A stretch of DNA of 64,000 nt from Humulus lupulus (Eukaryota > Streptophyta > Magnoliopsida > Rosales > Cannabaceae): contig NC_084795.1 in the NCBI RefSeq assembly GCF_963169125.1, forward strand, positions 279,134,122 to 279,198,121, read 5' to 3'. Numbering within the stretch: the first letter of the stretch is position 1; every line of letters starts with the position of its first letter. Below, one piece after another: positions 44,478-54,641 of the stretch. Position numbers and translations under genes: made by a program. The notes beneath the pieces are model-generated. The model worked only from the letters and a program-made list of their open reading frames with translations, made no database searches and was not told where the DNA came from.

Positions 44478-44662
44478 TGAAAAGAAGATGCATCTTGTTG
44501 GCATAAGTAGTACCCATCAATCCATTTAAGCCATCTTGAACTGTGTAGTCCCATACGTACACAGTCTTAGAATCATCACACTTAACCTTCCCCAAGCGGT
44601 GTGAGGTTGCACAACTTTACTCGGTTTTTCCCCTTACGGATCACGAGATTCTGACTGTCACA

Positions 44663-46288
44663 TTCTAGACATATGACAGGTGACACAAATATTCTTATTA
44701 ATTTTAAAGATGAAAATTGTGGTGCAGTCACTTTTGGTGATGGTATGGCAGGTAAAGTACTTGGAAAGGGAACCCTAAATTTGGAAGGGTTACCTAAACT
44801 GAAAAATTTCCTACTGGTTGATGGATTGAAAGCTAATCTAATTAGCATATGTTAGATTTGTGATCAAGGATTTAGTGTTAATTTTTCTTGTGATGATTGT
44901 AGTGTGATTGATAAAGATGGAAATTGTGTTTTAAAAGGTTTCAAACTAGTTGACAATTGTTATCCTCTTTCTCAAAATTTGTCATGTCACTCAGCCATAA
45001 ATAATTCAACTGATCTGTGGCATAAAAAACTTGGTCACATTAATTTCAAAAACATGAAAAAGTTATCAAATGCCGGTATTGTTCAAGGATTACCCAAACT
45101 GAGTAAAGAGTCTATTGGTAAGTTTGAGCCATGCCAACTTGGCAAGCAATTAAAAATGACTCACAAATGTATTGTGGATGTAAATACCTCAAAATTTTTA
45201 GAATTTATTCACATGGATCTCATGAGTCCGATCCAAGTTGAGAGTTTAAATGGAAAAGGATACATTTTTGTATGTGTAAATGATTTCTCTCGTTTTACTT
45301 AGGTTGATTTTTTAAGAGAAAAATCTGACACATTTGAAGCTTTCAAAAATCTGTGTTAAAATTGAGAGTTGAAAAAGATTGTAATATTAGAAAAATTGTA
45401 AGAATTTGTAGTGATGATGGTAAAGAATTTGAAAATGTTGTGTATGATGAATTCTGTAAGTCTTGTGGTATCTCTCATGATTTTTCAGCACCCAAAAATC
45501 CTGAACAAAATGGAGTTGTTGAGAAAAATAATCACACTCTTCAAGAAATGGCAAGAATAATGTTGAATAGCAAGAAATTGTCCAAACGATTATGGGGTGA
45601 AGCTAATAATATTCCTTGCTACACAATAAACAGTGTTCTTACGTCCAGGTACAACCAAAACGTCTTATGAGATCTGGAAAGATAAACGTCCGAATGTAAG
45701 TTACTTCCATATTTTTGGTTGTGTTTGTTAAACGTCTTATTGAGGGATCACGAAAATATTGGAAAATTTGATGCTAAAAGTGATGTTTGTGTCTTTTTTG
45801 GTTATTGCATAAATAGTAGGGCATATCGTGTGTACAACATGAGAACCCAAACTGTTATGGAATCTACTAACATTGTTGTTGATGATATGAAAGAGTTTTC
45901 AACAGAAGCGAAGATAGAAAAATTCATAAGAAACATGCATGTTGCCTCAGATGCACAAAATGATGTATCAGAAATTTTACCCACTGCGATAGAAACATCA
46001 ACTGAACCATCACCCTTTGTCTCTGATATATCGTCATCTGAACAGGCAAAGGCACAAATGCCAAAAATCATCACTGATTCCGTGCATAGAGGATCCTCAA
46101 ACAGGGTGAAAAAGAATCATCCTGCTGATCTCATTCTGGGTGATTTGGAAGAGAGCATGGTCACAAGGAGAAGGTATGTGAATCTTGTTCAACATGTGTG
46201 TTTCACTTCTTCACTTGAACCAAAAAACGTGAAAGAAGCTTTAACTGATGAATCTTGGATTAAAGTTATGCAAGAAGAACTGGGATAG
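44663..46288 (+). pseudogene. Sirevirus-like protease remainder and integrase
   Basis: Resumes after Cassandra with RHMTGDTN, then NCGAVTFGDG and the GAG-pre-integrase WHKKLGHINFKNMKKL. The integrase core shows HMDLMSPIQ, VNDFSRFT, SDDGKEFEN and EQNGVVEKNNHTLQEMARI, so the D-D-E spacing is recognisable. TAG near 45301, frameshifts near 45350 and 45665, and a stop before RT break the frame. Confidence 0.85.
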
Positions 46289-47640
46289 TTTATGAGAAAT
46301 GATGTGTGGACCCTTGTGCCCAGACCAAATCACAATAATGTCATTGGAAAAAAATTGATTTTTAAAAATAAAAGTGATGAATTTGGCACAATAGTAAGAA
46401 ACAAAGCTGGATTGGTAGGACAAGAGTACACTCAAGTGTAAGGTGTGGACTTTGATGAAACATTTGCACTTGTTGCTAGACTAAAATCGATTAGATTGTT
46501 ATTAGCTATTGCACACATCATGGGTTTCAAATTGCATCAAATGGATGTTAAATCCACTTTTTTGAATGGCATTTTGAATGAAGAAGCTTTTGTTGAACAA
46601 CCGAAGGGGTTTGAAGATCCACATTTTCCAAATCATGTTTTTAAATTAAAAAAAAAAAGTTTTGTATGGTTTGAAACAAGCCCCATGGGCATGGTATGAA
46701 AGATTGCCACAATTTTTGGTGTCTCATGGTTATCGTAAAGGTGGAGTAGATAAAACACTTTTTATTAAAATAATCAAGAAAGACATAATTATTGCTCAAA
46801 TATATGTTGATGATATTGTGTTTGGTTCTAAATCTAACTCTGAAGTGCAGAAATTTGTTCATCTAATGAAGGATGAATTTGAGATGAGTATAGTGGGTGA
46901 ATTAACATACTTTTTAGGTTTGCAGGTTAAACAATAAGAAGATGGTACGTTCATATCTCAAAGTAAGTATGCCAAAAACTTGGTGAAAAAAGTTTGGGCT
47001 TGATACTGCAGAACATACCAAAACTCCCATGGGAACAACAATTAAATTAACTAAAGATGAGAATGGAGTTAAGGTAGATCCCACTTTATACCGCAGTATG
47101 ATTGGACATCTTTTGTATCTCACTGCTAGTCGTCCTGATATATGTTATAATGTTGGGGTATGTGCTAGGTACCAAGGAAATCCCGTGGAGTCACATGTGG
47201 TTGCTGTAAAAATAATTATTAAATATTGTCACAGTACTTTAGAATATGGGATTTGGTACTCTAAAGAAACAAATTCTAATCTTGTGTATTTTAGTGATGT
47301 CAATTGGGCAGGTAATGTAGATGACAGAAAAAGCACAAATGGAGGGTGTTTCTATCTAGGGAACAACTTAGTGTCATGGCATAGCAAAAAGCAGAATTTC
47401 ATATCTTTTTCTACAGCTGAGGCCGAGTACATTGCTGCTAGAAGTTGTTGTACTCAACTATTATGGATGAAACAAATGATGTCTGACTATGTGTTTGAAT
47501 TTGACACTTTAACTATTTTTTGTGACACTACCAATGCAATAAATATTTCTCAAAATCCTGTCCAACATTCTCATACACAAAACACATTGATATTAGACAC
47601 CATTTCATTAGAGAGCTTGTTGAAAATAAGACACTAATCT
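46289..47640 (+). pseudogene. Sirevirus-like reverse transcriptase and RNase H
   Basis: RT motifs are FDETFALVARLKSIRLLLAI, QMDVKSTFLNG, EQPKGFEDP, GLKQAPWAWYERL and catalytic YVDDIVFG near 46803-46826. RNase H motifs are FSDVNWAGN, SWHSKKQNFISFSTAEAEY and CDTTNAINISQNP. Frame breaks lie near 46287, 46440, 46655, 46935 and 47585. The domain order RT-RNase H after integrase confirms Ty1/copia. Confidence 0.88.
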
Positions 47641-47825
47641 TGGAATGCATTGAAATAGACAAGCAAATTGCTGATATTAATTGTGTAATATGTGAAGAAA
47701 AATGACAATTTGAAAAATTTCCTTAAAAAAATATATATGTTGCCTTTTCTGGTTTGGTCACAATTAAGACAAAAGTTGCTTTTTTTTTGTCTCATAGTTA
47801 AAAACGGTTAACTACCCATTTTGTT

Positions 47826-49659
47826 ATGCCTATATCCCACGTTTGGCCTCAACTCCAACGATCACTCTTCCACTCTCACACTTTAATTTTTTTTCTCTTT
47901 CTTTGTTTTCTACTTATTTGCTCTCTCGCCTGTCTAAGTGTGCAGGAACCCATGGCTCGAACTAAGACCACCGGAGCTCTCAGACCTTCTGCTGCTGTGA
48001 GTGGTTTTGCTCTATCAGCTTTGCCTCCCGTGGCTTCAAGATCTTCTCTGAAGTCCTCTGTCAAGACTAGGGCTCGTAAAAAGACCTTCCCTGTGTCCAC
48101 AACCTCTCTGTTAGTGCCTCCATCTCTGTTTCTTGATCTGATGGCTCTGCCCACACCACCATCTGAAGAGGTGGTGGCTATCGAGACCCTTCCTTCAGCA
48201 ATCGAGCCACCTACTCCAAATCTCAAACCCTCAAAATTCAGGACTTCCAAATCAAAAGCCTCTCCTGCTACTGCATAACCTGTTTCTCGTATGTCATATG
48301 CTTCTAGGACAAGCAACCGCCTCTAGTTCAACGATAGTCGTGAAGAAAGGAGGAAAACGAGGCAAGACATCTCCTCCAGCGAAGAAACTCAAAATCACTC
48401 CACCTGCATGTTCTTCCTTTGAGGCTGATTTGTCTAAAGACCCATCTGGTGAAGCAGCCAATCCTTCTGACCACTCAAGTTCTGAAAGAACCAAAAGGTC
48501 AGAATCTTCCCCAAAACTTGAAGATCTTATTTCCTCTGAAGAACGAGTTGTTGAATCAGAGGATGGTTATGATGCATCCGACACTCCGTTTGAGCCCTTT
48601 GACCATCTCTCCGAACCTCTACCTTCCAAATCCAAGGGAATGAAACCCTTGACTATTCCTAGTCCAATTGCTCGCAAGGTTCTAACCAAAAACACTGATT
48701 CAAGTTCATCTTTTGTTCCTCTTTCTCATCATTTTTGCTATAATGATCATGAAAGGGATATGGTTTATTGTGTTAATCGTAAGGTTATTTGTGAATTTTT
48801 TTTTTATCTTGCTGCTCATAGGGTGTTTGGGGTGATTGGTAATTTGCAAGAAAGAGAGTGGTTAGATTCTTTACAGGGCTAATCTGGGTATGTAGATCAG
48901 GTTGTCAAGGAATTTTATGCTAACACTACTGATGATTTTCTTAATCATAATTCCTTTACGTATGGCAAAGTGTATGTTCGGGATCATTGGTTTTCTTTTA
49001 CAGTTAAAGATATTGCTACTGCCCTAAGTTTTCCATTTGGTGTCATTCCAAATACCCTTGAATTTGATAAGGACCTAGTCCTTTCAGAGTTTGTAGGACA
49101 AAAGGTATCATGAAATCCAAGCACATCACTCTCCATTACTGGTCTTACACATACCTATGATGTGCTTATGCATTTTGATCTGTCCAACTGGATGCCCTCT
49201 TCTAATCTAGTTGTTGTGTCTCAAGAATTAGCATTCTTTCTATTCAAGATTGGTTATGGTGCACATATAGATCTTTCTTCCTTAATTATGGACCAAATTG
49301 TTTCTCTAAGGAAGGAAAAAAAGAAGGGGTTCAACCTGTTATTTCCACAACTCATGTTTAAGATTCTTTCATCTCATAAAGATGTCCTGATGCCAAATGA
49401 GTCAGTTGAGGTTCCTCCTCCCGATCCCTCTTTCAAGGCATTTGAAGGGAAAGATCAAGCATTGAAGAAGTCCAAATCTGTGGTGATTCCCTCTGTTTCC
49501 ACTGCCATTGCCGCTGCTCTGTCTGGTGCTGGTCCTGAGACATCAGAAATGCTCGCTGTCAAGACTAATCTTACAATGGTACAAAATTGACTTGGAACAT
49601 TGGAGGCCAATCAACAAGCAATCCTTGCTCAGCTGGCGGCCTTAGCCAAGGATGTTTAG
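47826..49659 (+). pseudogene. Env-like third ORF of the Sirevirus-like element
   Basis: Downstream of RNase H. The likely start is MARTKTTGALRPS (47951); an upstream in-frame ATG at 47826 adds a hydrophobic segment (FFLFLCFLLICSLACL). A Ser/Pro/Lys-rich region with a nuclear-localisation-like KKGGKRGKTSPPAKK is followed by a plant-transposon-protein-like region (EREWLDSLQG, VKEFYANTTDDF, VYVRDHWFSF) and a tail ending LAALAKDV. At least three frame breaks occur (48276, 48880, about 49110). Sireviruses carry such frames; whether they are envelope genes is unproven. No fusion or receptor domain is visible. Confidence 0.72.
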
Positions 49660-49758
49660 TTCTATTTTTCATGTTTTTCCATTTTTATCTTGTTTTTCCA
49701 AGGAACATGTTCCTTGTTTTCTATTTTTAATTTTCGTTACTTTGGCTCCTTGATAGAC

Positions 49759-50023
49759 AAAAAGGGGGAGTAGTTGGATTGCTATGGTTTTTATTTTTAT
49801 GTTTTTTGTGTACAACTCTGGACCCTATTTTCAGGGGGAGATGCGTGGTATGTCTTGTTAAACTTTTTCCAAAAAATTGACAAATCTTATCTTTGTTAGT
49901 ATGATTGTTTGCAGGGGGAGTTCTTAGGAACTTTTATTTTTTCTAACAAAGTGTTTGCTGCAGGTTTTTGAGCTCATATTGCTGAAAATATATTTTGTCT
50001 AAAAAGTTGCCAAAGGGGGAGAT
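49759..50023 (+). promoter_or_regulatory. Array of four polypurine tracts before the 3' LTR
   Basis: AAAGGGGGAG at 49761-49770, AGGGGGAGAT at 49833-49842, AGGGGGAG at 49913-49920 and AAAGGGGGAGAT at 50012-50023; the last abuts the 3' LTR. Repeated PPT copies spaced 70-100 bp apart are a documented feature of Sireviruses. Only the last is positioned for plus-strand priming at the LTR. Confidence 0.85.
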
Positions 50024-51100
50024 TGTAAAATCCTATTTTGGCTAACCTTTTTAATAAATATATTTTATTATTTAATGGGTATTTTTTGAAATTTTATATT
50101 GGGTAATTAAGTGTGATTGTGTCTCAATTTGGTAAGAATCAATTCTTTATTAAGTGCAATTTATATATAGTGAAGTTTCCTTAATTATTTATGGCAACCT
50201 TGTCTATAATGAGTATGTGTATTAAAGAATTTTTCTTTGTATATTTTTGCTTGATTTTATCTAGACTAAAATGAGGAAACTGAATGATGCTTGTGCCTAA
50301 AGGAAGGAAATTTCGAAATGAACCTGGTTGGATTCTAAGACTAGGTTCGTCCATTTCCTGATGCTACAAAATTGTTGTCTATCACATCTGGAAATGCCTG
50401 CAGTAAATGAAATGAGAAGTTATTTTTAGTAACTTCCCGATTTGGTCTGATTTGGGGCATTAACGAGATTGGCTGGCTTAGAGGTTTCTAAACTCTATAA
50501 ATACTAGACCTAAGCAGAAGCCATTCTCACATCTTCACCATTCTAATGTTTTATGTTTTTTAAGAGTATTTTATTTGAAAAGAGTAGTTCTTGTTCTACT
50601 ATCTCTTTGTTTGTTTGTTTTTGTGTTGCTTTTTCTTAAACAGGTAATAAAGCTTGTGAATGTGACATACATGTTTTCGGTAGAAGATTTTCACAAGACT
50701 TACTTCGGGAGGAAGTAATCACTCATCAAGTTCAGAAGGGATTTCATGTTCTTGGTCTTTATCAAAATCAGATTATTAAAGTGGAGTACTTCAAGGTTGC
50801 GACAAGGATTTAGAGGGAGTCTAAACTTGTATAAGGCAATTGCTTATTGTATTCTTGAGACTTGACTAATTGATTTTATCCCTGGGTGTGGCCTCATGGA
50901 CTAGGTTTTCCGAACCACGTAAAAAACTTATTGTGTCACGTTACTTTTAGTTTATTTACTTTCTATTCGTATATTCTAATTCACCAAAATTCTGTTTTGA
51001 TTCATCAGAATATCTATCTGATCAAACAATTGTTTAACTATTCCGTATTAATTAAATTGTTTGTTAAATTCAGTTGGTAATCTAAAAAAACGTTATCTCA
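50024..51100 (+). repeat. 3' LTR of the Sirevirus-like element
   Basis: 1077 bp, TGTAAAATCC...TATCTCA. It is collinear with the 5' LTR once the 0.75-kb rearranged stretch is ignored. Shared landmarks are AAAGGAAGGAAATTTC, CTCTATAAATACTAGACC and GTCACGTTACTTTTAG. Its last 200 bp are also present in segment A at 20617-20815. Confidence 0.9.
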
Positions 51101-51213
51101 AGAACTATAAATAATCAAAGGTGTAACTCACAAATCTTAAAGTAAATACTCAATCCAACACAACACTTTCTCATTTCGTACATAGACCTCAACTAGCTAA
51201 TATGTCTTGCTAG

Positions 51214-51899
51214 TAAGGGTGTTTCTTGTGCGGTCGGTGTAGTTTTTTGCCAATTTATTGGACTGCACCGCATATGCAATTTGAGCAATTTTCCAAACTG
51301 CAACCTGCACCACATAAACCTCAAAAATGTGGCATGGTGTAGACGGTTTATACCTATCGCCAAATATTTTAACAATTAAACGTTATAATTAATAAAGATT
51401 CATTGGAAAACTCATATATAACTAAATAATGTTTTACAAAATAATAAATATACAACAAACTAATAAACTTTTAGCAAAATAATAAAAATACAACAAACTA
51501 ATAATAAAGAAAAAAAAAGTGATATATAAGTAAAGATTTTAATTAAGGAGGAATATATTTAGGTTGAAGTAGAATCTGTGTTAGCAACTTATGAAACATA
51601 TATTGTGTATATTGTAATTTTTCTAGATATTGTATATATTATACTATATATATATGTATTAAGTTTAAATGTAGTAAAATTGAAAAAATGTATAATTTTT
51701 TTTATATATATAACGATGCGGTGCGGTTTGAAACTCATTTTTAAAATTCAAAACCGCAAACCGCGCCACACAACGCGATTTGCCAAAAATGCAAACTGCA
51801 ACCACACCGTGAAGAGTTTCAAACCGCAAATTAGGGTGCAGTGTAGTGCGATGTGGAAGGTTTGTGAGGTGTTGTCAGTTTGATGAACACGTACCCTTA
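51214..51899. mobile_element. Non-autonomous hAT-like element, copy B
   Basis: Ends TAAGGGTGTTTC and (minus) TAAGGGTACGTG/GTTC, with 8-bp TSD CTTGCTAG intact on both sides (51206-51213 and 51900-51907). Collinear with 20977-21657. It has no transposase. Its right side shows the uninterrupted site into which copia-1 inserted in segment A. Confidence 0.87.
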
Positions 51900-51907
51900 C
51901 TTGCTAG

Positions 51908-54050
51908 CGCAAAAGAAACTAGAAGCATCAATTCGGTATCCTACGTACCTTTGATCTATAATTGTTATTAAGCTTTAATATAATTGTTTTAATGCTTTGC
52001 TGTCCTCTATTGTTCTTTCCTTGGCTACTTAAATAATTATGTATGAAGAAACAACTTTATTATTGCTAGTCCACCTGCTTTTTTCTTTTCTTTTCTTTTT
52101 CTTACTCCAAAGAGACTTATTAGTTAGAATGCATGGTTGTGCATAGTTTTTATTATTATTGCAATGCCATCATTCTTACAATCCACACAATCACCTTTAT
52201 TCTTATCTAGTGGTCACTTATATAACTAAGTTTGATTTTTTCTCCATGCAAAATTAAAACCTTATAACTTCTAATATTCCATTTTTATATAAGTTCTCAT
52301 TCACTTTACAAATTTCCCTCCTTTCAACATTGTCACGGATAAGACAAGAACAAGGAATAATATTAGGACCTTGGGCTTAACTCTATCATCACTATATTAT
52401 ACACATGGCATTCAATCTTTATTCCTTGTCATATTTCTAAAAAAAGAAACTAAATAAAACAAAACAAATGAAAAAGTAACATCAGAAATTATGTTAAATG
52501 AACTTTTTTTTTTTGTTGGAAAAATGAGTATAACTCTTCTTCTACACATATCTTCAATTTCATTACAATAGAGTAATTGGTGAAAATAACATATTTTTTG
52601 GAGTTATTTTGTACTTTGACTTAGTTTTAATAATTTTTTGCAAAATTAAATAGCCCTTATCTAAAATTTCAACTAGTTATCTCAATTTTTCAACCACTTG
52701 TTTAAAAAATTTCGACTACTTGTCTCGAGTGTCAGAGATCATTTTATAAAAAATTACCAAAATTAGGCCAAAGTGTAAATTGACTTAAAAAAATAGACCA
52801 TTTTTCCAAGGGACCCATAACAATATAATAAATCATATACGATAACTGAAGAAGAAAAACAACATCTAAGGATACAATTAGCAAGAATGAAAAGTGTTGA
52901 TGACATATTTCATCAATGATAAAATTCTTATAAGCACAAGGATGTTGGTTTAGTGTTTAAAAAGACTGAGTAGTAGAGAAGAAGAAATTTATACTGGTTC
53001 GACTCTAAACAAGTTGACCTATGTCCACCTACTTAGGATACGTGGAAATTAATTATTAACTATGCATGTTCTGGGAATGTTTGCTGTTAGTTATGACCTA
53101 TAATAGGATTATATTTGTGTTGCTAGATGATATCTCGATGACTAGTTTAGTGTGAAAATTAACTATGTGATTAGTCTAGTTTGATTGTAGAAGTCTATGA
53201 AGTCGATAACCTCATAATTATTCTAGTTGTGATGGATGTAGTGACCCTTTGGTATGAGGTGACTACATATTTCTTCCTATTTGATTTACATTCCTCTTGA
53301 GCAGGAACTTACCAATAAAATGGATCGAGAAACACATTTTCTACTTCCTAATTTACCAAACAATATATAAAGGATTCTCTATCTCCATTCTTCTCTAACC
53401 TTCTTAATTAATCCCTCTTTATTTTTTTTCCTTTTGCTTTTTTTTTTTTGTTTTGTTTCTTTTTTATTTTACATTTCATATTTTCTCTCTTTTTTTCTTT
53501 TCTTTTTTATCCTTATCCTTATCCTTTTTCTTTTTCCTTTATACTTTTTCTTTTTCTTTTTTATTTTTTCAAATATTTCTTCATATAAAAAAAAAACTCA
53601 CCCTGGTTAATCACTATGTTTGCAATACTTTTTTTAATCCTTTCATCTTGGGTATAAGAGTATTTGTTTTCACACAAAATAAATATCTCTTGTTATAAAA
53701 AATAATATGATTAAATATTGAAAATATGACACATTAGTATGTACAATGTAAATAATTACCATTCACGTGATCACAATTTAGACTAAAATTAAATTTTAAA
53801 TCAATACAAATGCTTATATTTGCATTTATATAATTTAAAAAAAAACATTAGGACTTAATCATAGGGTGCAACACAAAAAAGAGCTTCAATAAGGAAAAAA
53901 ACTGAAATAATAAGAAATCATTACTTAACCTGAGTTATCTACTGAACTGTAATTAGGGTTGACTAAACTATGGTTCAACTTAACCAAGGGTGGTGGTTGA
54001 GTTTCATTAATCAGTTAAACAAACATAGCTTGTTCTTGGTGTTACTGAGT
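51908..54050. other. Segment B right flank and intergenic DNA
   Basis: 51908-53220 repeats 28589-29935 (with small indels) and holds no recognised gene. 53221-53400 is unique. 53400-53580 is an almost pure T/C tract, and the phenylalanine-rich open frame there is a composition artefact. 53700-54050 is the AT-rich upstream region of the beta-propeller gene, with the repeat-like motif GGTTGACTAAACTATGGTTCAACTTAACC at 53957-53985. Confidence 0.55.
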
Positions 54051-54053
54051 GGC

Positions 54054-54060
54054 TATATAA
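54054..54060 (+). promoter_or_regulatory. TATA box of the beta-propeller gene
   Basis: TATATAA in the context GTGGCTATATAAGAAGAGG, followed about 100 nt later by a leader exon and a donor AAG|GTACGTA at 54158. Spacing suits transcription starting near 54085-54095. Confidence 0.65.
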
Positions 54061-54157
54061 GAAGAGGAAGAGAGTTGTGAATTTATAAGTATATTGATCC
54101 AAAAAAAAAACCAACCAATCTACATTTTCAGATCCTTCACCCACACATTCACTTAAG

Positions 54158-54172
54158 GTACGTAGTAGTGTC

Positions 54173-54224
<52 letters not shown>

Positions 54225-54641
54225 AAAATTAGAGAGATATGCATGCTTAAGAACATCAGTATCAACTCATATTATTATTCTGGTTGATATAATACATTTT
54301 TGGCTTCTACCAATTGTATAGCTAAGTATATATAAATATATAAATATATTTGTCTAGGTAATTATAGATGGTTATTCTTAGTTGTTGCATGATTGTTATT
54401 AGGAATTATTTTACTCCTAACAACAAAATTTGTTTGTATATTTATATTTTATTACTCTGAAAGTTTTGAAATCTATTTTAAAAAGAAACAGTGTATATAG
54501 TACAATATAATGTACTTTGTACGTACTATGAAACAATTTTACATGCATTCATATAGTCTTGTCAAAATAATTAATTGCTCGATCGATCTCAACTTTTATT
54601 TTCCATATATATATATATATATATGTAGAGATCTAGCAGAG
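54158..54641 (+). other. Probable 5' UTR intron of the beta-propeller gene
   Basis: Donor GGTACGTAG at 54158 and acceptor candidates GTAG at 54626-54628 or AGCAG at 54636-54640, just before the ATG at 54642. The intron contains a (TTA/ATT)n microsatellite of about 16 units (54173-54222) and a TATATA tract at 54605-54624. An upstream in-frame ATG at 54510 would lie in this intron, so I prefer 54642. Confidence 0.55.

Larger units (their letters stand above)
43846..44662 (-). mobile_element. Cassandra TRIM retrotransposon, complete
   Basis: Two 373-bp LTRs (43846-44218 and 44290-44662, TGTAAC...GTCACA on plus) flank a 71-bp interior. Flanking 5-mers TTTTA and TTCTA are a TSD with one mismatch. 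On the minus strand TGGTATCAGAGCC (44287-44275), complementary to initiator-Met tRNA, follows the LTR. Each LTR has a 5S rRNA-like core. These are the defining characters of Cassandra, a non-coding TRIM family mobilised in trans. It is inserted in the protease DSGC motif of the host copia element. Confidence 0.93.
36184..51100 (+). mobile_element. Sirevirus-like Ty1/copia element, 14.9 kb with nested insertions
   Basis: Starts TGTAAAATTC, ends TCTCA. The flanking 5-mers AGGAC (36179-36183) and AGAAC (51101-51105) are a one-mismatch TSD. Order: 5' LTR (rearranged), PBS, gag with two CCHC knuckles, protease, integrase, RT, RNase H, env-like region, four polypurine tracts, 3' LTR. Long gag, env-like frame after RNase H and repeated PPTs are hallmarks of the Sirevirus (SIRE/Maximus) lineage. 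Two solo LTRs and a Cassandra lie inside. Stops and frameshifts occur in every domain. Confidence 0.88.
31688..53220. repeat. Segment B of the direct tandem segmental duplication
   Basis: Counterpart of 15750-29935. It holds the SppA exon, vWA gene 2, a complete Sirevirus-like copia insertion (36184-51100), the hAT element and the right flank. Without the insertions the two segments are collinear over roughly 7 kb. The left boundary coincides with a truncated Cassandra fragment; the right boundary is at ATAACCTCATAATTATTCTA. Confidence 0.9.

Noticed and set aside
47876..48494. Minus-strand proteins antisense to the env-like region
   Set aside because: Shadow frames of a Ser/Pro/Lys-rich coding stretch.
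53453..53698. Phe-rich membrane-like protein
   Set aside because: T/C homopolymer-like tract with no start context; composition artefact.
54173..54222. CRISPR-like or structured repeat
   Set aside because: Simple trinucleotide microsatellite in a leader intron; no spacers. No CRISPR array exists in the window.
54510..54641. Longer N-terminus for the beta-propeller protein starting at 54510
   Set aside because: It crosses a TATATA tract and a likely leader intron; the peptide is Ile/Tyr-rich and unlike homologues, which begin near GSIAFF.
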